From NCBI GenBank assembly GCA_023231115.1, contig JALNWA010000017.1:1-16161 (forward strand): DNA of 16,161 nt, given 5' to 3'. This document shows, one piece after another, positions 6,475 to 14,500 of the stretch (its first letter is position 1; the number at the start of each line of letters is the position of its first letter). The stretch comes from Candidatus Altimarinota bacterium. Its GTDB lineage: Bacteria > Patescibacteriota > Gracilibacteria > UBA1369 > LOWO2-01-FULL-3. Made by a program: the position numbers and the translations under genes. The notes under the pieces are model-generated. The model saw nothing but the letters and a program-made list of their open reading frames with translations, searched no databases and was not told the origin of the DNA.

Positions 6475-6693
6475 CTATTTAGTGTCGCCTGAGGGCATTT
6501 TAACCGCCCTGAAGCCATAATCTACGCCTCTTTTAAGCGGGGGTGGAAGTTTGATAGTAAACTCGATTGGAACCTGTTTTATTCCAATGTTGTTGTCTAG
6601 AGAATGTCGTGTTGTGTTCGTGGAGTACCTATGCTTAAAGACATAGAGAAAATATATCAGAGTTTTTGTATTTAAGCCATAAAGAGAAATTAA
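6475..6693 (-). other. 3' region with 72 open codons in frame with the upstream stop; possible gene remnant
   Basis: After the TAA of the coiled-coil gene (6694-6696) the same frame stays open for 72 codons to a TAG at 6475-6477, just before the terminator. The last 40 or so codons read like protein (VPIEFTIKLPPPLKRG, then VDYGFRAVKMPSGDTK). There is no ATG in this frame and no ribosome-binding site. It may be a gene remnant, an untranslated 3' region that is open by chance, or a read-through extension. I recognise no family. Confidence 0.25.
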
Positions 6694-9276
6694 TTATTCC
6701 CCCTTCGGCACAATGAGTTTAGAAATAGCTGCTGACAGGCTTTCTGTTCTGGCTTTTTCGGCTTTTAACAGGTCTTGCTCTTTAGTTAATTGATTTTTGG
6801 TTTCTTCTAGAAGTTTTTCTGCCTCAGCCAGTTTCTTCTTTGATTCATCCGCATCAGCTTTTGCTTCTTCCATCTTTTTATTAATTATTTCTTCTTTTTC
6901 TTTGAATTTTGCTTCGGCAATCATATTGCTCTTTTCTATTTTTACGGCCTGTTCTTTGATCAACAGGGCAAAATCATCATTTTCTTTTTCAGCTTTTTCG
7001 CGCTTGGATGTCTCGGCCGCAAGCATACTCTCTGCGCTCATTAATTGTCTCTTGGTTTCATTTTGAGCTTGTACGGCATCTGTGAGTTTAGTCTTCATGG
7101 AATTTATCTGCTCTTCCGCCGTCGTGATAACTGTCTTATAAGAAAGTTCTTTTTCTTTTAGAATCATGGCTTCATCCTCGGCCTTTTTCTGAGCTACTTC
7201 TTTTTCTCTGGATTCAGCAAAATATTTCTTACTCTCTTCCTCTAGAATTTTTAACTTTTCTTGCTCGCGTTTTAACATATCATCACTTCGAGCAAGGTCC
7301 GACTTCGCCCCTTCTGTCGCACGCAGAGCTTCGGATAATTTCTTTTTCGTTTCTAACGTTTCCTTTTCTAGGGCATTAATCTCTTTCTGTAAATCATTTT
7401 GTCTTTCTTTGTATTCTTTTTCGAGTGCTGACTGTGATTCCTTGAATTCCCTGCTTAATATGGCTTTTTGTCTCTCTTCTCCTTCTCCGAGAGACCTTCG
7501 AGCCTCTTCCAACTCCTCAGCAAGCATTTTCTCTCTTTCTTTGGATGCATTCGTAACATTGCGTAATTCTTCTTCTAGTTGTTCTCGTTTTGTTTTTTCC
7601 GAGAGCAAAAGTCCATCTTTGTAGGTAAATTGTGACTTTATTTCTTCTATGTGTCTCTCTGTGTTTACTAACTTCTTTTTATGAGATTCAAGTTCAGACT
7701 TAACCCCTTCTAACTCTTGTTCGTGAGATCGCTTGGATTCTTCTGATCCAAGTATTGCATTTTTGGCCTCTTGTTCTGCCACCTCACGTTTACTTTTTTC
7801 TGCCATCAGAGATGCTTCCTGGTAAGTGAGTTGCGCTTTGACTTCTTCCCGCCCATGCAAAATTTCTGTCAACTTCCTGCGCCCAATAGAAACCTGTTCT
7901 TTGGTTTCGGCTAATTCTTTCTCTAGAAATGCTTCTCGCTCTGTCCAGGTAGCGCTAGACTGTTTTGATTTTTCTTGAGAAAGCATCATTTGGTTACGAA
8001 GCTCCTCTTCTACTTGTTCCCGTTTTGCTTTTTCGGCCATTAAGAGACCTTGCTGATATACTAGCTGCCCTTTGGTTTCTTCTAAGGCTTGCTCTATTTC
8101 GGCCAGTTTCTTTTTGGTGGCATTTAAATGTTCACTGCCTTTCTCTCTTATGTCCGAAATTCGTGCCTCCACATCATCGTAGAATTTCTTGGCATCATCA
8201 TGATATTTAAAATCAGCGTCCATCAAAGTATCATTTTCTTCCATTACCGCTCCGGCCTCTATCCACCTGCCCCGATTGGCTAGCGCTTTCGCTTTTTTAA
8301 AGTTTTCCTCGGCAATATAATATTTATTTGCTTGCAGTATTTTTTCACTCAATTCCGCCTGCTTGACAGCGGGGGCACGTTCTTGTAATTTCTGGTAGCC
8401 GGTGAGCGCACTTAGATATTTGCCTGCCAAAAAATCTTCATCTACTTTTTGACGCATTGTTTCATACAGATTGGAACTTACTGTCCGTACTTCGCCCTGC
8501 AATTTAATCCTAAGGAGCATAATAGCATTTGAAACACGTATCACAATAAACCAAATCAATCCAATTAACAGAAGCAAGAGTAGTATGAAAAATAGATCTT
8601 CGATAAATACTTTCACCCCATCCATAAAGTTTGGCGGGAAAATAACAAAGGATTCTCTGGGGGCAACTACATAGGTGGTAATATTATCCGGCGAGATATT
8701 TTTATTATTGGATGGAGTTTGATTTGGGATTGTAGTTGGACTTGGGGTTGGTTCTACTTTTGCAACACCGCCAAGAGTGAACTTCCCATTATTAAAACCG
8801 GCCAAGATATTGGTACCCTTACCGTCGTTGGCTAAAATAGACCCAGCCGAAAATATTACTGCCGCACTTCCGGCTTTTTTAACTTTAAAATTTATTTTTA
8901 ACACCTTGCCATTCGCCCCCGTATATCCGGGATTCACCGCAACTCCGCTAAAAGAGACCTTGCCGGAACTGTTTGAAAAAGTCGGTTCTTCTACCCATAG
9001 ATTTAATATGGAACCGTCTTTGGTTAAAGAAGTCACTGCTAGGGTATCAGTGGGAAAAGAAATCGTCCCGTCAATCGCATTTAAGGCCTGATCGGTGCTA
9101 CCGGCAGTAACCGTAACGGAAAAATTTCCTCCAACGGCGTGTGAGCCGTTTGATGGAACAATACTAAGCATTGCGGCATCTGCATTATGGAACGTCGAAA
9201 ACAAGACAATTATTATGAAAAATAATTTCATAGTCTGCATCGCCAGATTAATTTTTATATTGTTTTTAACCTTCAT
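6694..9276 (-). CDS. Membrane-spanning cohesin-domain protein with long cytoplasmic coiled coil
   Basis: The 860-residue protein has a signal sequence (about 1-35, hydrophobic 17-28), an external cohesin-type beta domain (about 36-168), a Pro/Thr/Asn linker (173-205), one membrane helix (about 224-247) with a basic inner flank, then about 600 residues of charged helix. Residues 250-380 look like short helical bundles and 385-850 a coiled coil. The coiled coil holds six copies of a roughly 41-residue unit beginning KKKL (388, 466, 533, 644, 728, 813), with EETKxQL and LLxxEKxKRE as its best conserved parts. Cohesins bind dockerins, and one is encoded two genes upstream. The start overlaps the upstream stop by 11 bases. 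The predicted topology would place a dockerin receptor outside and a long scaffold inside the cell. The inner partner is unknown. Confidence 0.85.
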   Translation of the reverse strand: MKVKNNIKINLAMQTMKLFFIIIVLFSTFHNADAAMLSIVPSNGSHAVGGNFSVTVTAGSTDQALNAIDGTISFPTDTLAVTSLTKDGSILNLWVEEPTFSNSSGKVSFSGVAVNPGYTGANGKVLKINFKVKKAGSAAVIFSAGSILANDGKGTNILAGFNNGKFTLGGVAKVEPTPSPTTIPNQTPSNNKNISPDNITTYVVAPRESFVIFPPNFMDGVKVFIEDLFFILLLLLLIGLIWFIVIRVSNAIMLLRIKLQGEVRTVSSNLYETMRQKVDEDFLAGKYLSALTGYQKLQERAPAVKQAELSEKILQANKYYIAEENFKKAKALANRGRWIEAGAVMEENDTLMDADFKYHDDAKKFYDDVEARISDIREKGSEHLNATKKKLAEIEQALEETKGQLVYQQGLLMAEKAKREQVEEELRNQMMLSQEKSKQSSATWTEREAFLEKELAETKEQVSIGRRKLTEILHGREEVKAQLTYQEASLMAEKSKREVAEQEAKNAILGSEESKRSHEQELEGVKSELESHKKKLVNTERHIEEIKSQFTYKDGLLLSEKTKREQLEEELRNVTNASKEREKMLAEELEEARRSLGEGEERQKAILSREFKESQSALEKEYKERQNDLQKEINALEKETLETKKKLSEALRATEGAKSDLARSDDMLKREQEKLKILEEESKKYFAESREKEVAQKKAEDEAMILKEKELSYKTVITTAEEQINSMKTKLTDAVQAQNETKRQLMSAESMLAAETSKREKAEKENDDFALLIKEQAVKIEKSNMIAEAKFKEKEEIINKKMEEAKADADESKKKLAEAEKLLEETKNQLTKEQDLLKAEKARTESLSAAISKLIVPKGE

Positions 9277-10195
9277 GGAAAAAACTTTGACTGTTTCTAA
9301 TTTTTCTTCTCCATAAAAAGAATATTAAGAATATTAGTATAATTATAACCCAGAATGATACGGATTGGTAGAACTTTTGTGTATTTCGGAGCGCCAAAGT
9401 TTCAATACGGAAATTCCCGGCTTTATCTACGGCTTTCACTAGAATAAAGCTTTGTAGGGCTTGGTCTGAAAGCTGATAAGGGCTCTCGGCTCGTATCCAC
9501 TTTGTGTCATCTCCTGATTTGTTTAAAGACTCCTTCACTTCAAAATAATCTATGCCGGACTGTTTATCCACGGTGGCAAATACCAAAAAATATTTTCCAT
9601 CAAAAATAGTTGGGTTGCTGCCGACTAGAGGGGTGAAACTTTCCGGTAATTCATGGTCACTCCCAACATTCAATTCTTCCAAGAGCGCAGAAGATTCTTT
9701 GGACTCTCCGCCTATAGATTGTTTTGTGATAATTATATTACCATTACCCAATTTTAAAAGAGTCGCTGTGCCTGCTCCATCATCTTTTAACACCAGGCCA
9801 TCTTTAAATTCTAGATTTGCCCTCCCTTCGCCCTCTCCTTTAAAAATTACTGAAAAAAGTAGTCCTCTGCCTGAACCGACGTCATAGCCGCCCGGAGTTA
9901 CCCCGGAAAAAGAAATTACCCCGTTTTCTTTTTCTGCCGGTATTTGTGGCCAAAAACTAAGGATTGAATTACCGTAGCTGATTTTAGAAACCGACAACAG
10001 ATTATTTGGAAAAATAATTTTACCTTCAGCGGCATTTATCCTATCTTCTCCGGGCAATACATAAACATTTATCTTTACAAATTCTCCTTTAGCTACCGTC
10101 ACACTTAAGGGTGAAAAAACTATTTCCGAAGCAAAAATGATGCCCGGAACAAAAAATATTGTTATTAGTGAAATTAAAATTAAAAATTTTTTCAT
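9266..10195 (-). CDS. Membrane-anchored cohesin-domain surface protein
   Basis: This 309-residue protein has a signal peptide (about 1-23, ending FAS), a cohesin-type domain (about 24-157), a second beta-sandwich, Ig-like domain (about 185-270, with VDKQSGIDYFEV and VKAVDKAGNF), and a C-terminal membrane helix (278-295) followed by a short basic tail WRRKIR. The protein should sit on the outer face of the membrane with only the tail inside. The cohesin shares its layout (GKI/FP..LL/SVSKI.., NGVISFSGV) with the one in the next gene, so both may bind the dockerin protein encoded 21 bases upstream. Its final codons overlap the start of the next gene by 11 bases, suggesting coupled, near-equal synthesis of the two cohesin proteins. 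Confidence 0.85.
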   Translation of the reverse strand: MKKFLILISLITIFFVPGIIFASEIVFSPLSVTVAKGEFVKINVYVLPGEDRINAAEGKIIFPNNLLSVSKISYGNSILSFWPQIPAEKENGVISFSGVTPGGYDVGSGRGLLFSVIFKGEGEGRANLEFKDGLVLKDDGAGTATLLKLGNGNIIITKQSIGGESKESSALLEELNVGSDHELPESFTPLVGSNPTIFDGKYFLVFATVDKQSGIDYFEVKESLNKSGDDTKWIRAESPYQLSDQALQSFILVKAVDKAGNFRIETLALRNTQKFYQSVSFWVIIILIFLIFFLWRRKIRNSQSFFHEG

Positions 10196-10216
10196 AGGTT
10201 ATCCGCTTTTGGCGTT

Positions 10217-11512
10217 TTATCTTGTCCAATAATGAGCTAAAATACTGAAATCTATAATGTTTATCGTGTTGTCATGATTTAGATCGACAGAGGCGGGTGG
10301 CAAATCCTTCTTATACCAAAAAGCCAAAATCGAATAGTCCACCAAATTCACCCGGCAATCATTATTAAAATCCCCTACATTGTTGCAGACTGCAACTTCG
10401 GGGGCAACAACCGGAGTAGCCACAAAAACATTTTTGTCGCCGACTTTAAAAGCAATACTTTTCCCAAATTGACTGATGAGATTTTGCTGCGCTGCTTTTG
10501 ATTTTGTCAGGTGATCACCCATGTCGAGCTTCGCCGAATCAAAATTATAAAGATAGCCTCCGTTTCTGTCAGAAGAAGTCTGCACAAACATTTCCGGATT
10601 GGAATGCACGGAAATAGATACTTCCGCATTCGGAACACTCTGGCCAAGGATGGTAATGTTATCACCTTTTTTTACTTCACTTTTATCCACAGCAATAGTG
10701 GGAGCAATAAAGATACCTCCAATCTCCGAGGTGGCACCGAGAGTCAAAGTGACGGGAAAAGTGAAAACCGTAGACTTCCTGCCGGCTTGGTCTTCAGCAT
10801 AAATTAAAAATAAAAAATCTCCGGAAGATAAACCGGTGAGTGCTATTCTAAATCTCGCATCACCACCAGCCACTGTCGTAGCTGCTGTCTGACCATCTTT
10901 TAAAAGAAATACCTGACTGCCGGGATAGGCCATTCCGTAAAAATTGGCCCCAGTACTTCCAGAAGAACCCCCTAATCCTCCCCCAGGAGCGACAACTACT
11001 GATGCCACTGGAGTAGCACTCACCACAGATGATTCACTCAATGAAATTCCGGCCGCAAAAGAACGAACTTTAAAATAATACGGTACACCATTTACCAGAG
11101 ATGTTTTAGTGTAAGTCAAAACATTCCCCACGGAAGTAAAAGTGTACGGTCCACCGGAATTCGTGCTCACACCTACATCATAACTCGTAACATTCGCCAA
11201 AATTCCGGTCGCCGCTGTCCAACTCAAAGCTACTTGTGCATCTCCAGGAGTAGCTGATACCACCGGCGAAGAGGCTGTTGGAAAATATAAAAAGCCGGCA
11301 TTTTGGGCGAAATTCGTACTGGTACTTTGCCCTTGAGTGAGTTGTGAAGTCGTAGATAAATATTGAAAATTCGTAGACGAAGATTCTCCCCCATTAATTA
11401 CATTTACCGGATTTTCAAGTTGAAAATTCGTACTGGTAAAATCAGCCAAGGAAACAGAAAAAAGCACAGAAAAAAGAAGGAGACTAAAAATTGGGACACT
11501 AAAAATTTTCAT
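10217..11512 (-). CDS. Secreted FN3/Ig-like protein with C-terminal type I dockerin
   Basis: The 431-residue protein has a signal peptide (about 1-23), three STNF repeats (27, 46, 65) in a segment common at the start of bacterial surface proteins, one FN3 domain (about 82-168), a Gly/Ser linker, two Ig-like beta domains (about 188-258 and 266-357), and a dockerin (376-431). The dockerin has two Ca-binding loops of the D-x-N-x-D-x6-D form: from Asp381 (DFNNDCRVNLVD) and from Asp410 (DLNHDNTINIID), each followed by a helix. Dockerins bind cohesins, and two cohesin membrane proteins follow in the operon, so this is probably a detachable ligand held on the cell surface. No catalytic domain is visible, unlike cellulosomal dockerin enzymes. 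A TATACT/TATAAT element lies just before the ATG. Confidence 0.88.
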   Translation of the reverse strand: MKIFSVPIFSLLLFSVLFSVSLADFTSTNFQLENPVNVINGGESSSTNFQYLSTTSQLTQGQSTSTNFAQNAGFLYFPTASSPVVSATPGDAQVALSWTAATGILANVTSYDVGVSTNSGGPYTFTSVGNVLTYTKTSLVNGVPYYFKVRSFAAGISLSESSVVSATPVASVVVAPGGGLGGSSGSTGANFYGMAYPGSQVFLLKDGQTAATTVAGGDARFRIALTGLSSGDFLFLIYAEDQAGRKSTVFTFPVTLTLGATSEIGGIFIAPTIAVDKSEVKKGDNITILGQSVPNAEVSISVHSNPEMFVQTSSDRNGGYLYNFDSAKLDMGDHLTKSKAAQQNLISQFGKSIAFKVGDKNVFVATPVVAPEVAVCNNVGDFNNDCRVNLVDYSILAFWYKKDLPPASVDLNHDNTINIIDFSILAHYWTR

Positions 11513-11517
11513 TTACA

Positions 11518-11532
11518 ATTATAAGTATAGCA
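11518..11532 (-). promoter_or_regulatory. Possible internal extended -10 promoter before the dockerin gene
   Basis: On the minus strand TG-C-TATACT (11532 to 11524) is followed directly by TATAAT (11523 to 11518), ending five bases before the ATG at 11512. The TATACTTA core is the same as before the R-M operon. Either -10 box would give a leader of about five bases or none. It would let the dockerin and cohesin genes be made separately from the giant protein. Confidence 0.4.
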
Positions 11533-11543
11533 GATTTTGGATT

Positions 11544-14500
11544 TTACCAAAAAAGAAAATGCGATAAAAACATTAATACACCTCCCAGATCAATTCCCGA
11601 TGCACTTACATTTGCAAGATTATTTTGACCGTATAAGAATCCGCTATCGCCTCCACCGGCTCCACCACCTGTGCCACCTGTGCCTTCTCCGGAAGGAGGA
11701 GCCGATGGTTCTTCAGCTGCACCACCGTTTCCACTTCCACCACCACCTTGTGTTTGAGTATCTGGAGTAGCGGAAGATTCTACCCCACCGGGACCACCAG
11801 AACGAGAAAATATTGGCCTAGTTGTTGCTATATCACTTGCACTACCTTGTCCTGCAGTATTCACTGCTAAAACTTTAAAATCATATGCTAACTCATTGGT
11901 AAGACCTGTAACGGTGGCGGTCGTATTGGTCGAAGTACCATCGGAAAAAATTGACCAAGTGGTAGGTTCACTTGAAAGTTTGTATTGGATAACGTAGTCG
12001 GTGATAGCAGAGCCGCCATTTGATGCCGGAGCACTCCAAGAAAGAGAAACTTGTGTACTACCAGGTGTCGCAATTAGAGAAGTAGAAGCACCGGGAACAA
12101 CATCTGCAATATAACGGATAATGACAATACCAGAACCACCATTTCCACCAGCGGGTGTTGAGTTTAAATAACCGCTACCTCCTCCACCACCCCCAGTGTT
12201 TGCCGTACCATTTGTACCAGCATTATTTCCACTACCAGAGCCACCCGCTCCACCGCCGCCCGCCCCACCCGTACCCCCTGTGCCATCATGCCATGTTCCT
12301 CCTCCTCCGCCTCCACCATAAGTGACCGAAGCTCCGGAAATGGAATAAGCAGCTCCGGCACCCCCGTTACCTCCAGCAGTAGTGCTACCGTTTGATCCAA
12401 CCGCTCCGGCACCTCCTCCACCACCACCGCCATAATTTGGACTTGCTGAAGCAATACCTCCATTGTTTCCTTGTAGACTAGTCCCCGCACCGCCTATGCC
12501 ACCATAAGTTCCTCCACCCCCACTACCTCCCGCATTACCTGGTCCATTTTGTGGTAAATATCCGGCACCGCCTCCTCCACCCGTTGCAGTAAGAGTTGAG
12601 AAAACACTATTACTTCCATTAGTTCCTACATTTGCACCACTCACTGCTGGTGCTCCTGCTCCACCTGCTCCTACGGTAACAGTATATGCTTGAGCACTTA
12701 TCGCAAAAGAACTATTGTAAATTAAACCTCCTGCTCCTCCGCCGCCTCCATATGCGGCACCTCCTCCACCTCCTCCAGCAACAACTAATACTTCTACAGT
12801 ATTACAATTAGAATTTGCCGTAAAAGTACCGCTGCTCGTAAAAGTATGAATAATATAACTACCAGAACTTGTTATAGTTCCTCCAGTAGCACAAGACACA
12901 AATGGGATTCCGGTTGCTGTATCACTTGCACTACCTTGTCCCACGGTATTTACTGCCGAAACTCTAAAATCATAAGATAATCCATTAGTAAGACCTGTGA
13001 CAATAGCAGTTGTGTTAGTAGAAGTACCATCGGCAAATGTAGACCAAGTGGTAGGCTCACTTGAAAGTTTGTATTCAACCACATAGTCGGTTATAGCAGA
13101 GCCACCAGTATCTCCTGGAGCGGTCCATGACAAAGAAATTTGGGAATCATCTCCGGAAGCAACAAGAGATGTTGGAACGCCGGGAACAACAGGAGCCGCC
13201 ATAGCTGACAAATATCGAATAATAACAACTCCGGATCCGCCAGCTCCACTATAATATCCAACTCCAGCTCCTCCTCCTCCACCACCAGTATTTGCAGTTC
13301 CGGCAGTTCCATTGCCTGGATAATCATGAGAATTTCTACCAGCTCCGCCTCCCCCTAGTCCACCAGAACCCCCCGGATTTGCTAATTGTGTACCTCCTCC
13401 TCCACCTGCATAATAAGTAGCTACTCCAGATATTGAATACTGTAAACCATTTCCCCCATTTACTGTGCTAGAAGCTGCCCCCGCACCTCCTCCACCTCCA
13501 CCATTGGCAGTACCTTGATAACCTTGACCAGAAGTTGCTGTACCTCCACTCCCACAATCTCTTCCGGGGGCACCTCCTGATCCACCATTACCTCCACTAC
13601 CACAATATGTTCCGCCATAGCCTCCACCAATTGCAGTCAAAGTTCCAAAAACGGAATTCGCTCCGTTTCCGCCGTGGGTAGAATTTGAGCTGGCTCCTCC
13701 TGCGCCGACAGTTACTGCTACTGCCCCACTTGCGGGATAAGAAGCATCATAAATTAAGCCTCCTGCTCCACCTCCACCACCGTTATAGTGAGCACCTGTA
13801 GAAGAACTACTACCGCCACCGCCACCGCCTGCTACTACTAATACTTCTACGTCATCACAACTACCAGTGACAGTAAATGTGCCACTACTGGTGAAAGTAT
13901 GAATAGTATAAAGTCCGGAAGTAGTTCGTGTTCCACCACTGACAGCACAGCCAGCGGGTGTTTCTGTCGCTGTATTACTTACACCACCTTGTCCTATGGC
14001 ATTTACTGTCGAAACCCTAAAATCATAACTCAAACCTTCAGTAAGACCAGTAACTGTAGCAGTTGTGTTAGTAGAAGTACCATCGGCAAATGTAGACCAA
14101 GTGGTAGGCTCACTTGAAAGTTTGTATTCAACCACATAGTCGGTTATAGCAGAGCCACCATTATATACCGGGGCGGTCCATGAAAGAGCAACTTGAGTAT
14201 TAGTATTTGAGCTCGCCGTGAGAGTTGTCGGAGCTCCAGGAGTTGTAGCTGCAGCACCAGCCGATAAATATCGAACAATAACAATACCGCTACCACCACT
14301 TCCCGCTGTACCATTTCCCCCTCTTTCTGCTCCACCTCCACCGCCACCGGTATTAGCAGTACCACTAGTTCCATTACCAGTACTACCAGCACCTCCACCA
14401 CCATTACCACCGGCACCAGGAGTTCCACTTGAATATATACTTCCGCCGCCACCACCTGCATAATAAGTAGCACTACCTGAAATAGAATAAGAAAGACCAA

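Noticed and set aside
10511..10807. Plus-strand 98-residue frame inside the dockerin gene
   Set aside because: It lies wholly opposite a gene with clear domains and shows no motif or start signal.
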